Positions 1 through 6,766 of a stretch of DNA of 16,467 nt are shown here, in pieces. This DNA is from CAZVWW01 sp964631265. GTDB taxonomy: Bacteria > Thermotogota > Thermotogae > MWEM01. The translations under genes were made by a program, and so were the position numbers. The DNA lies in contig CAZVWW010000046.1 in the NCBI GenBank assembly GCA_964631265.1, forward strand, positions 1-16,467, in the 5' to 3' direction. Within the stretch, counting starts at the first letter, position 1. Each line of letters opens with the position of its first letter. Below the pieces are notes generated by a model, which saw only the letters and a list, made by a program, of their open reading frames with translations, was not told where the DNA came from and made no database searches.

Positions 1-87
1 AATTTCGTCTCCTTCTTTTATGCCTAATTTTTCAATAAATTCTTTCGGAATCGTTATTTGAGATTTTTTTCTAAGCTTTGTTATCAT
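1..87 (-). CDS. AbrB/MazE-type (SpoVT-AbrB) DNA-binding protein, N-terminal part only
   Basis: Reading the minus strand from ATG at 87 gives 29 codons that run off the left edge without a stop. The peptide begins MITKLRKKSQITIPKEF and continues IEKLGIKEGDEI. This is the usual opening of the SpoVT-AbrB swapped-hairpin fold: a short beta strand, the S-Q-I-T-I-P-K block, a helix, then a L-G-I-K-E-G-D turn. A strong ribosome binding site, GAGGTGAT, lies about 5 bases before the ATG. Members of this family are either antitoxins that bind DNA next to a toxin gene or small transition-state regulators. If it is an antitoxin, a toxin gene (PIN/VapC, MazF-like) would be expected just outside the window on the same strand. 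Only the N-terminus is visible, so the exact family and partner cannot be given. Confidence 0.75.
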   Translation of the reverse strand, partial: MITKLRKKSQITIPKEFIEKLGIKEGDEI

Positions 88-128
88 GAAATCACCTCTT
101 TTATCGGATATTCCTACTTTCCTACCCT

Positions 129-137
129 ATTATATCA
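129..137 (-). promoter_or_regulatory. Extended -10 promoter element for the AbrB-like gene
   Basis: On the minus strand this reads TGATATAAT: a perfect TATAAT (134 to 129) preceded by the TGN extension (137 to 135). No good -35 is seen 16-18 bp upstream, which is common for extended -10 promoters. Transcription would start near 122, giving a leader of about 35 bases before the ATG at 87. Confidence 0.5.
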
Positions 138-389
138 TACCACAATTAGTAAACCGTATCTGACCCATACAGGAGAAGTGTGCGTTACAAAATCATCTTA
201 AAAAAACCAGCAAGTTAGAGTGGAAGATGCTTCCCAAAAACAAACACTCAAAACAAGCAGGTACGTAAATAACTGTAATAAACAAAATCCTTGTCATTCT
301 TTAGTGTTCCAATCAGTGGTATATGCTACAAATATACATCCTATAGTGCTCATATAGTTGTTTATATATTATTTTTTTTCTTTCTGCAT
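138..389. other. AT-rich intergenic region without a recognisable gene
   Basis: No reading frame with a credible start and ribosome binding site is seen here on either strand. The only structures noticed are a small hairpin at 222-234 (GGAAG, 3-base loop, CTTCC) and an AT-rich tract at 355-383. That tract lies just upstream of the -35 box at 390 and could act as an UP element. Confidence 0.5.
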
Positions 390-418
390 TTGACAGAGTA
401 GAATTTATATGATATTAT
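390..418 (+). promoter_or_regulatory. Sigma-70/SigA type promoter of the dehydrogenase-importer operon
   Basis: A perfect -35 box TTGACA (390-395), a 17-bp spacer and a -10 box TATTAT (413-418, five of six consensus bases) are present. AT-rich sequence with a run of eight T lies upstream, where an UP element would be. The predicted start is near 425, about 60 bases before the ATG at 487. It is among the best -35/-10 pairs in the window, so it probably needs repression to be controlled. The ROK protein encoded at 6767-7981 is the natural candidate repressor. Confidence 0.7.
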
Positions 419-423
419 AGGGT

Positions 424-455
424 CAGTACGTTAGTAACTGAAACAAACCATCTAA
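424..455. promoter_or_regulatory. Possible operator at the transcription start
   Basis: Two imperfect dyads lie at and just after the predicted start point. CAGT (424-427) mirrors ACTG (437-440). TTAG (431-434) mirrors CTAA (452-455) in a 25-bp frame. Operators of ROK/XylR-type repressors are often imperfect dyads of about this size with TTAG-like ends, but the inner bases here match poorly. Position rather than sequence quality is the main argument. Confidence 0.22.
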
Positions 456-486
456 ACATTAAAGACCTTTGAAGGGGGTTGACAAT

Positions 487-1515
487 ATGCAACAAGCTGT
501 TATGAAAACACCCGGTGAGATTACGTTTCGGGAAGTTGAAAAACCCGGGATTTCGGGTAGACAGGTTCTGATAAAGATCATGAGAATTGGTGTTTGTGGT
601 TCGGATATACATGTTTATCATGGTAAGCATCCCTTTACACCTTACCCTGTGGTTCAGGGGCATGAGGTTTCCGGAGAAATTGTCAAAACGGGTCCCGATG
701 CAGGGGAGTTTAAACCCGGGGATAAAGTAACGATCAGACCTCAGGTTGTCTGCGGGAAGTGCTATCATTGCCGGCATGGGGATTATCATATATGTGAAAA
801 TCTAAAGGTGATGGGATTCCAAACAACCGGAATGGCCTCGGAATATTTTGCTGTGGATTCCGATAAAGTCTATAAACTGCCTGAGGGGGTCAGTTTTGAT
901 CATGGCGCGATGATTGAGCCGCTTGCTGTTGCCGTTCACGCCCTTGGAAAAGGGGGGCCTGTTAAAGGGAAAAAGATCCTTGTCCTTGGTGCCGGAACCA
1001 TCGGTAATCTTGTTGCCCAGGCCGCTAAAGGGTTAGGTGCTGAATCGGTTATGATTACTGAAGTCAGTGATTACAGACTTGATAAAGCCAAAGAATCCGG
1101 GATTGATTTTTGCATCAATTCGAAAACGGAGGACTTAAATCAACAGATCCTTGACCATTTTGGAGAGGACAGGGCAGATTTAATCCTGGAGTGTGTGGGC
1201 ATCAGCACCACGATGAACCAGGCCATCCATTATGCCAGAAAAGGGACCGATATCATCGTTGTCGGTGTATTTGGGGATAAAGGGAGTATTGATATGGCCC
1301 TTGTTCAGGACAGAGAGCTCAATTTAAAGGGAACTTTAATGTATAAAGACGAGGATTATAAAAAGGCAATTGAATTACTCAAAGACAAAAAGATTAATCT
1401 GGAGCCCTTGATCTCAAATCATTTCAAATTCGACAATTACCTTGATGCCTATCACTACATAGAAAAACAGAAGGATAAGAGTATGAAGGTCATTATTGAT
1501 GTGGGGGAGGAATAA
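487..1515 (+). CDS. Zinc-dependent medium-chain alcohol/polyol dehydrogenase (sorbitol/threonine dehydrogenase-like)
   Basis: This 342-aa protein belongs to the zinc-containing medium-chain dehydrogenase/reductase family, which oxidises a secondary or primary alcohol with NAD(P)+. Catalytic zinc ligands are visible as C37 (VCGSD), H59-E60 (GHE) and E144 (IEPLA). Structural zinc is held by the four-cysteine lobe C89, C92, C95 and C103. A Rossmann motif, GAGTIG, lies at 168-173, and an acidic residue (E192) at the end of the second strand suggests NAD rather than NADP. I chose ATG 487 because GGGGG at 474-478 is correctly spaced; an in-frame TTG at 469 would overlap that ribosome binding site. 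The gene is first in the operon and only 2 bases separate it from the next dehydrogenase. The importer context suggests a polyol or sugar substrate. Sorbitol, threonine, butanediol and galactitol dehydrogenases share this architecture, so the substrate is not assigned. Confidence 0.9.
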   Translation: MQQAVMKTPGEITFREVEKPGISGRQVLIKIMRIGVCGSDIHVYHGKHPFTPYPVVQGHEVSGEIVKTGPDAGEFKPGDKVTIRPQVVCGKCYHCRHGDYHICENLKVMGFQTTGMASEYFAVDSDKVYKLPEGVSFDHGAMIEPLAVAVHALGKGGPVKGKKILVLGAGTIGNLVAQAAKGLGAESVMITEVSDYRLDKAKESGIDFCINSKTEDLNQQILDHFGEDRADLILECVGISTTMNQAIHYARKGTDIIVVGVFGDKGSIDMALVQDRELNLKGTLMYKDEDYKKAIELLKDKKINLEPLISNHFKFDNYLDAYHYIEKQKDKSMKVIIDVGEE

Positions 1516-1517
1516 AA

Positions 1518-2675
1518 ATGCGACATTTTGATTATTATCAACCGACTGAGATCCATTTTGGTTCGGGGAGATTAAACGAGATCGGAAAGAACGTGGCATC
1601 GTTCGGTAAGAGATGTCTTCTGGTGACAGTTGAAGGCGGACCCCTGGAAACAGTCTTTAACAGGGTCAAAGGCTATTTGAAAGAGGAAGGTGTTGAAGTC
1701 TTTCACTTCAACAAGGTCATACCTAATCCCACTACTCATATTGTTAATGAAGGGGCCCGGATGGCTTCCGAGAATAAAGTGGATGTCGTACTTGGTGTTG
1801 GTGGCGGTTCTAGTATGGATACGGCTAAGGCTATCTCTGTGGGCGCGACGCACGAGGGGGAAGCATGGGATTACAGACTCTTTTCAAACAAAAAGATCTC
1901 TGAGAAAAGGTTGCCGATTTTAGCCGTTTCTACAACGTCGGGCACAGGCTCTCAGGTCACCCCGGTATCTGTTGTAACGAATTCCGATAAAAAATCGAAG
2001 TTTGCAATCGTCGATCCATTGTTATTCCCGAGTATCAGTGTCGTTGATCCCGAGATCATGATGACGGTTCCGACTCATATAACGGCTTCCACAGGATTTG
2101 ACGTGTTTGCCCATTCTTTTGAAAGTTATATACACAGTGATGCTTCACCCTATACCGATCTCCTCGCGGAAGAGGCTATTAAAACGGTCGTTGAATATCT
2201 ACCGAAAGTCTTGGACAACGGGAAGGATAAAGTGGCCCGTGAAAAGATGGCCTGGGCGGACACGCTTGCCGGACTTTGCATTGCGAATGCAGGGACAACA
2301 CTCCCTCATGGTATTGGGATGGCAATAGGGGGCCATGCTCCGAATGTAATGCATGGAGAAGCTTTATCGGTGATGTACCCGGAATTTGCAGAGTATACCT
2401 ATCAGTCCGCAGTGGATAAATTTGCAACAATCGCCGCTTTTTTCAACCCGGCATTAAGAAACAAGACGAAAGACGAAGCAGCTAAGGCCTTTAAAGATGA
2501 GATAACCGGATTTTTAAAGGATATTGGTATGTTCTTCACCTTAAGCGAGCTGAAAGTACCGGAAAGAGAGCTTTCGGCAATAGCGGATGATTCAGTCAAA
2601 CTACCGGATTATAAGGTTAATCCGAGAGTGGCGACAAGAGATGAGATATTTCAGATGCTGAAAAACAGATTCTGA
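1518..2675 (+). CDS. Iron-containing alcohol dehydrogenase (group III)
   Basis: This 385-aa protein has the usual length and layout of the Fe-ADH family, which interconverts alcohols and aldehydes or ketones with NAD(P)H. The N-terminal nucleotide-binding half carries GGGSSMD at 95-101. The C-terminal helical half has all four metal ligands: D195 and H199 in FDVFAHSFESY, H264 in LPHGIG, and H279 in MHGEA. It starts at ATG 1518, two bases after the stop of the zinc dehydrogenase, and its ribosome binding site (GGGGGAGGAA) lies inside the end of that gene, so the two are probably translationally coupled. Relatives include butanol, 1,3-propanediol and lactaldehyde/propanediol oxidoreductases. 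It could recycle NADH made by the upstream enzyme or process the same imported substrate; neither can be decided from sequence. Confidence 0.93.
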   Translation: MRHFDYYQPTEIHFGSGRLNEIGKNVASFGKRCLLVTVEGGPLETVFNRVKGYLKEEGVEVFHFNKVIPNPTTHIVNEGARMASENKVDVVLGVGGGSSMDTAKAISVGATHEGEAWDYRLFSNKKISEKRLPILAVSTTSGTGSQVTPVSVVTNSDKKSKFAIVDPLLFPSISVVDPEIMMTVPTHITASTGFDVFAHSFESYIHSDASPYTDLLAEEAIKTVVEYLPKVLDNGKDKVAREKMAWADTLAGLCIANAGTTLPHGIGMAIGGHAPNVMHGEALSVMYPEFAEYTYQSAVDKFATIAAFFNPALRNKTKDEAAKAFKDEITGFLKDIGMFFTLSELKVPERELSAIADDSVKLPDYKVNPRVATRDEIFQMLKNRF

Positions 2676-2766
2676 TGATTGTTCGACATCAGCAGATTAG
2701 GGGGTGGTTTTGAACAAGATTTTTTTGATGTTATCGATGGTGTGTGATTGTTTTACAGGTTCAAAA
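2672..2766 (+). other. Inverted repeats in the gap before the binding-protein gene
   Basis: CTGATG (2672-2677, overlapping the upstream stop codon) pairs perfectly with CATCAG (2687-2692) across a 9-base loop. Further on, TTTTGAAC (2708-2715) pairs perfectly with GTTCAAAA (2759-2766), enclosing 43 bases and ending 5 bases before the ribosome binding site at 2772. No T-run follows the first hairpin, so it is not a good terminator. The structures may protect the mRNA 5' end of the importer part or modulate translation. I see no convincing promoter in the gap. Confidence 0.3.
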
Positions 2767-2787
2767 TTATTAGGAGGTGCAATTTAA

Positions 2788-3765
2788 ATGTTGAAGAGTA
2801 AAAAGTTGGTTATTTGTTTCCTGGTTGCTTTGATGGTTTTTGGAGGTTCTTTTGTTTTTGCCGAGAGTCATGATACAGAACATTATGCAATGGTTGTATT
2901 TTTGAAGGGTTCCGAGTTCTTTAACTGGGCATATGGCGGTATGGAAGATGCTGCTGCGCAGATTGGCAATATTGAAGTTGAATACAGAGGCCCTGCCGAT
3001 TGGGATGCAGTTGCGGAGGCAAGGACCATTGAACAGTTAATTGCAAAGGGCGTTGACGGTATCCTGGTAACCGCAGGAGCTGCTGATCCATTAGTGCCTG
3101 CAATCAACAAAGCGATAGCCGCCGGGATCCCGGTCGTTACTTTTGATTCTGATGCTCCGAGAAGTAACCGGCTTAGTTTTGTCGGAACAAATAACTTCGA
3201 AGCTGGAAAAAGAGCAGGCGAAGCGATGGTTGAATGGTTAAACGGAAAAGGTCAGGTTGGTATATCAACATTCCCCGGCCCCGACCATCTTGTACAGAGA
3301 ATCAACGGATTTAAAGAAGGTCTCCAAGGTTCAGATGTTGAAATAGTGGCAACTGCAAATGATGAAGGAAAGGTATCTGTTGCAGAAAGCCAGATAACAG
3401 CCATGCTTCAGTCTAATCCTGAGATCGATGCCATCTTCTGTGCTCACGGAAATCCCGGGGCAGGAGCCGCTGCAGCCGTTAAGAATCTCGGAATGGAAGA
3501 CCAGGTACAGATCATGGGCTTCGACTTTGGTATGCCGGTTATAGAAAGAATTGAAAAAGGGACGATAAAAGCCACAGTCGGACAGAATCCGTATCTCATG
3601 GGTTATATTGGATTACAGATGCTTTGGAATGCTAATCAGGAAACAAGACTCAAATCCGAACCCTTTGGACATGTTCCTCCCGGAGTCGATACAGGCGTCA
3701 GAATTCTCGATAAAAACGATATTGATGTATTCCTGGATCCCCCGGCGTTTGTACGCGGAAATTAA
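2788..3765 (+). CDS. Periplasmic sugar-binding protein of a CUT2 (ribose/xylose-type) ABC importer
   Basis: This 325-aa protein is of the type I periplasmic binding protein fold (RbsB-like, Peripla_BP_4). It opens with a Sec signal peptide: K-rich start, hydrophobic stretch at about 7-24, and a likely signal peptidase I cut after A25 (VFA/ES). There is no lipobox cysteine, so it should be soluble rather than lipid-anchored. Two-domain features of the family are seen, such as VDGILVTAGAADPLVPAI and IPVVTFDSDAP in the first lobe and the GAGAAAAVKNLGM and IMGFDF segments in the second. The ribosome binding site AGGAGGTG (2772-2779) is near-ideal, which fits the high expression expected of binding proteins. 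Two permeases and the ATPase follow. The ligand is probably a monosaccharide or polyol, judged only from family and neighbours; quorum-signal binding (LsrB-like) is a less likely alternative. Confidence 0.92.
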   Translation: MLKSKKLVICFLVALMVFGGSFVFAESHDTEHYAMVVFLKGSEFFNWAYGGMEDAAAQIGNIEVEYRGPADWDAVAEARTIEQLIAKGVDGILVTAGAADPLVPAINKAIAAGIPVVTFDSDAPRSNRLSFVGTNNFEAGKRAGEAMVEWLNGKGQVGISTFPGPDHLVQRINGFKEGLQGSDVEIVATANDEGKVSVAESQITAMLQSNPEIDAIFCAHGNPGAGAAAAVKNLGMEDQVQIMGFDFGMPVIERIEKGTIKATVGQNPYLMGYIGLQMLWNANQETRLKSEPFGHVPPGVDTGVRILDKNDIDVFLDPPAFVRGN

Positions 3766-3795
3766 TGAGTGAAATAGTCGTTTAAATTAATTCTC

Positions 3796-3841
3796 TAAAG
3801 GAGTCAGTTGAAGGGAAATCTCCTTTTGATTGGCTCCTTTA
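3796..3841 (+). terminator. Long intercistronic hairpin (attenuator or mRNA-stabilising stem)
   Basis: The arms at 3796-3810 and 3827-3841 pair over 15 positions: eight uninterrupted Watson-Crick pairs (TAAAGGAG with CTCCTTTA), then a mixture of pairs and G-T wobbles, with a 16-base loop. The sequence after it is AAAATAACAG, not a T-run, so it is unlikely to be a full terminator. It sits between the binding-protein gene and the first permease, where many importer operons carry a stem that blocks 3' decay and keeps the binding protein more abundant than the membrane parts. Confidence 0.6.
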
Positions 3842-3872
3842 AAATAACAGAGGACTAAAAAAGGGTGAAATA

Positions 3873-4877
3873 ATGAAGCATATTTGGCAAAGATTGAGTG
3901 TTCTTACAAAAGATATCAATAAAGGAATAATCATTGGCAGTATACTGTTATTCGTTTTTTTAAGCCTTTTTGTATCAAATTATTTAAATCCCTATAATTT
4001 GGAAGTTGTTTCGATGAACTTTATCCAGGAGGGAATAATGGCGCTTGGGATGACGATCGTTATAATCTCAGGAGGTATCGATTTATCGGTGGGATCTGTA
4101 ATGGGATTCAGTGCAATTGTGATCACGTTACTGTTAAAGGCCGGTATCGGAATACCTCTGGCTGTGATTTTAACTCTTGTCATCTCAGGATCCATTGGCT
4201 TTTTAAATGGTTTCTTAATCAATCGTCTTAAGGCACACCCTTTCATTGTAACCCTGTCTACCATGACCATTTTCAGAGGGGGGACATATGTTTTGACAGA
4301 GGGAGGAACCATTGGAGGTGTACCACTGGATTTCTCTTTCCTGGGACAGGGGAGTTTTCTCGGTCTGCGTTTTCCCATCTTTCTTTTTCTTGTTTTGGCA
4401 GTGGTGATCGGTTTCTTACTCCAGAAACATAAATTTCTCAACAGAACTTACCTGATTGGCAGTAATTCACGGGCGGCTCGACTGGCCGGTATTAATGTTG
4501 AAAAGATGAAGGCCTCAATATACATATTGAGTTCTTCTCTGGCCGGTGTTGCCGGAATGATAACCGCCTCTCAATACCTGAGTGCCAATGCCGGTTTTGG
4601 CTTAACAGCAGAGTTGAAAGTCATTACGGCCGTTATTATCGGCGGTGCAAGCTTGAGCGGGGGTAAGGGTTGTATTGGCGGTACCTTTTGGGGTGTTGTT
4701 TTTATAGCGCTGATCAACAGTATCTTTATTCAGATGGGGTTACCGACATTCTGGGAGAAGATTGTCTATGGCGGCATGCTTGTCATTGCCGTATTGATTG
4801 AAAAATATACACAATCAAAGAGAACATCGGTTAAAACGCGATGGGAAGACTTTTTACTGGGTGGTGGAGACAATTAA
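3873..4877 (+). CDS. CUT2-family ABC transporter permease, first subunit
   Basis: This 334-aa polytopic membrane protein is of the BPD_transp_2 (RbsC-like) family. The diagnostic motif GGIDLSVG is at 67-74, after a first membrane helix at about 19-36 and a second at about 52-66. NGFLINRLKAHPFIVTL in the middle and GGASLSGGKGCIGGTFWGV near residues 257-275 are also typical; the latter region contacts the ATPase. Length and helix pattern agree with the usual 310-340 aa. It starts at ATG 3873, preceded by AAGGGTGA. It lies 31 bases after the intercistronic hairpin and 38 bases before the second permease. It is clearly different in sequence from that second permease, so the channel is probably a heterodimer. 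Confidence 0.92.
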   Translation: MKHIWQRLSVLTKDINKGIIIGSILLFVFLSLFVSNYLNPYNLEVVSMNFIQEGIMALGMTIVIISGGIDLSVGSVMGFSAIVITLLLKAGIGIPLAVILTLVISGSIGFLNGFLINRLKAHPFIVTLSTMTIFRGGTYVLTEGGTIGGVPLDFSFLGQGSFLGLRFPIFLFLVLAVVIGFLLQKHKFLNRTYLIGSNSRAARLAGINVEKMKASIYILSSSLAGVAGMITASQYLSANAGFGLTAELKVITAVIIGGASLSGGKGCIGGTFWGVVFIALINSIFIQMGLPTFWEKIVYGGMLVIAVLIEKYTQSKRTSVKTRWEDFLLGGGDN

Positions 4878-4915
4878 TTATTATAATTTAAATGACGCAC
4901 TGGGGCTGATTTGCT

Positions 4916-5869
4916 ATGACAATTAGGACTTCTTTTGGAGATTTTATTAAAAAAAGAGAAATACAGTTAATGCTGATAATAGCAATATTCGGAATCGTTT
5001 TAACCATATCTTCTCCAGTCTTTTTTACTTTCAAGAATATCCGTTCTGTGTTAATGGGGATGACTTATGATCTCGTAGTTGCATTGGGCATGACTTTTGT
5101 TTTAATCCTTGGAGGTCTTGACTTATCGGTTGGCTCTAATGTGGCTTTATCAAGTGTTTTAACAACCATTTTAATCGTTGATACTCCCATGCCTGTTCCA
5201 ATCGCCATACTCGCAGGACTTGGTGTTAGTGTCTTTATCGGTTTTACAAACGGGTTTTTGATTTCAAAATTCAAGATCAATCCCTTTATCGTGACCTTAG
5301 GGATGATGGCAATCGTCAGAGGGGTTGCCAGAGTATTAACAAGCGGGTATTTTGTAACCGGTCTGCCGGAGAGTTTTCTGGTTATCGGGCAGGGAGAACT
5401 TTGGGGGATACCCTTTCCCGTTATCATTGGTATCCTTATCGCACTGGTGTTTGATTATCTCCTGAAGCATTGGGCACCCTTAAACAGAGCTGTATATGTG
5501 GGGGCCAATCCGGATAATGCTGAATTATTTGGAATAAAGGTTGGTCGTCTTGTAATTGTCGGTTTTATGCTTGCCGGATTATTCTCCGGGCTTTCAGCGC
5601 TCTTTATGAGTTCAAGATTGGCGATGGGATATGCACAGTTCGGTGAAATGCTTGAATTAAGGGCAATTGGAGCGGCAGTTATTGGAGGGGCCAGTTTCAA
5701 GGGCGGCAAAGGAAGCATATGGGGAACCTTTTTAGGTGTTTTACTGTTGGCCATTGTAAAAAACGCCTTTGTTTTAATGGATATTCCGATATATTGGCAA
5801 CGCGTTGTCAACGGAGCCATCATTCTCATTGCAATTGCCACTGCAATGATTAACAGACAAAAGGATTGA
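4916..5869 (+). CDS. CUT2-family ABC transporter permease, second subunit
   Basis: This 317-aa membrane protein is of the same RbsC-like family as its upstream neighbour. Its copy of the signature motif, GGLDLSVG, is at 66-73, NGFLISKFKINPFIVTLGMM follows in the middle, and GGASFKGGKGSIWGTFLGV lies near residues 258-276. The two permeases share the family motifs but differ widely between them, as expected from an old duplication rather than a recent one. The ribosome binding site is weak (TGGGG about 10 bases before ATG 4916), so expression may rely on coupling to the upstream cistron. The stop is 38 bases before the ATPase gene. Together with the first permease it would form the membrane pore of the importer. 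Confidence 0.92.
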   Translation: MTIRTSFGDFIKKREIQLMLIIAIFGIVLTISSPVFFTFKNIRSVLMGMTYDLVVALGMTFVLILGGLDLSVGSNVALSSVLTTILIVDTPMPVPIAILAGLGVSVFIGFTNGFLISKFKINPFIVTLGMMAIVRGVARVLTSGYFVTGLPESFLVIGQGELWGIPFPVIIGILIALVFDYLLKHWAPLNRAVYVGANPDNAELFGIKVGRLVIVGFMLAGLFSGLSALFMSSRLAMGYAQFGEMLELRAIGAAVIGGASFKGGKGSIWGTFLGVLLLAIVKNAFVLMDIPIYWQRVVNGAIILIAIATAMINRQKD

Positions 5870-5907
5870 GAAAAAGACTTGATAATGATTATTTGGGAGG
5901 GTAATAT

Positions 5908-6654
5908 ATGAGCGCAAACGGGAACAACCTTTTATCACTTAAGAATATATCAAAGAGTTTCGGTGGAATCCATGCGTTGAATGATGTCAGTTTTGATATC
6001 AAGAAGAATGAGGTGCTGGCTCTACTGGGAGATAACGGAGCGGGAAAATCGACACTGATTAAGATCATATCAGGTGCCTATCAACAGGATAAGGGCGACA
6101 TATATCTTGAGGGTAAAAAAGTCAGGATTAAAGAACCGGAAGATGCGAAGAAACTGGGGATCAAGACCGTTTATCAGGACATGGCTTTATTCGGGATTCT
6201 GGATGTTACTCAGAATTTTTTTGCCGGCGATGAATACACGGAGTTTGGCTTCTTAAATAAAAAGAAGATGGATGAAAAGAGTGTAGAGGTTCTGGACAAG
6301 TTGAACGTCCAGGTAAAATCATTACGCCAGGAGGTTCGATCGCTGTCGGGAGGGCAACAACATGCCATCGCCATCGGAAGATGTGTTTATATTGGAAAAA
6401 AACCCAAGCTGGTGATTATGGATGAACCGGCAACGGGACTCGGGGTTGAGGAAAGCCGAAAGGTCGTTGAACTCATCAAGGAACTGGGAAAAGAGATAAC
6501 CGTCATCTTTATTACCCATACGATGGATTATGCCTTTGAGGCCTGTGAACGGGCGATTATACTCCACAGCGGAAATGTTGCCGGCACTGTTAAACTGTCA
6601 GAGGTTACCGAAGACGAGATTGTCGCCATGATGATGGGGAGAATCAAAGTATAA
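5908..6654 (+). CDS. Single-domain ABC transporter ATP-binding protein (FrcA-like, CUT2 importer)
   Basis: This 248-aa nucleotide-binding subunit powers the importer. Walker A GDNGAGKST is at 41-49, the Q-loop glutamine is Q90 (VYQDM), the signature LSGGQ is at 146-150, Walker B with catalytic E173 lies in LVIMDEP, and the switch histidine is H204 (FITHTM). Most ribose-type systems use one RbsA protein of about 500 aa with two fused domains. This is a single complete domain, as in the FrcBCA fructose system, so two copies must pair on the two different permeases. The ribosome binding site GGGAGG lies 8 bases before ATG 5908. The protein ends at 6654, and no second ATPase domain follows before the regulator gene. 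Confidence 0.94.
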   Translation: MSANGNNLLSLKNISKSFGGIHALNDVSFDIKKNEVLALLGDNGAGKSTLIKIISGAYQQDKGDIYLEGKKVRIKEPEDAKKLGIKTVYQDMALFGILDVTQNFFAGDEYTEFGFLNKKKMDEKSVEVLDKLNVQVKSLRQEVRSLSGGQQHAIAIGRCVYIGKKPKLVIMDEPATGLGVEESRKVVELIKELGKEITVIFITHTMDYAFEACERAIILHSGNVAGTVKLSEVTEDEIVAMMMGRIKV

Positions 6655-6675
6655 TCACTTTTTTTAGTGTATAAT
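6650..6675 (+). promoter_or_regulatory. Repeated TATAAT boxes around a small dyad before the regulator gene
   Basis: TATAAT occurs at 6650-6655 (overlapping the ATPase stop codon) and again at 6670-6675. Between them is the dyad CACT (6656-6659), TTTTTT, AGTG (6666-6669). No good -35 box is found for either copy. This could be a weak promoter plus operator for the regulator gene, allowing it to be expressed when the main operon is off, or just AT-rich chance sequence. Confidence 0.25.
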
Positions 6676-6766
6676 GGCGGGAAAAAGAAGATATCAAGTC
6701 GTTTGGATGTCTAAATAGTGTATTAATTCGTGTAGATAAAAAAGTAACCTGATGGAGGTAGGCCTT

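Noticed and set aside
469..486. TTG at 469 as start of the zinc dehydrogenase
   Set aside because: The ribosome binding site GGGGG at 474-478 is spaced correctly for ATG 487 and would lie inside the coding region if TTG were used; the family N-terminus also fits the ATG.
88..486. CRISPR, tRNA or small RNA gene in the left intergenic region
   Set aside because: No spaced direct repeats, no cloverleaf pattern and no strong terminator were seen.
3992..4441. 149-codon minus-strand frame within the first permease gene, rich in K, P and T
   Set aside because: Its composition is the expected mirror of hydrophobic codons on the plus strand; similar frames appear opposite the second permease (5065-5427 and 5455-5841).
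4916..5869. Second permease as a recent tandem duplicate of the first
   Set aside because: Only family motifs are shared; the two proteins differ across most of their length, so the duplication is old.
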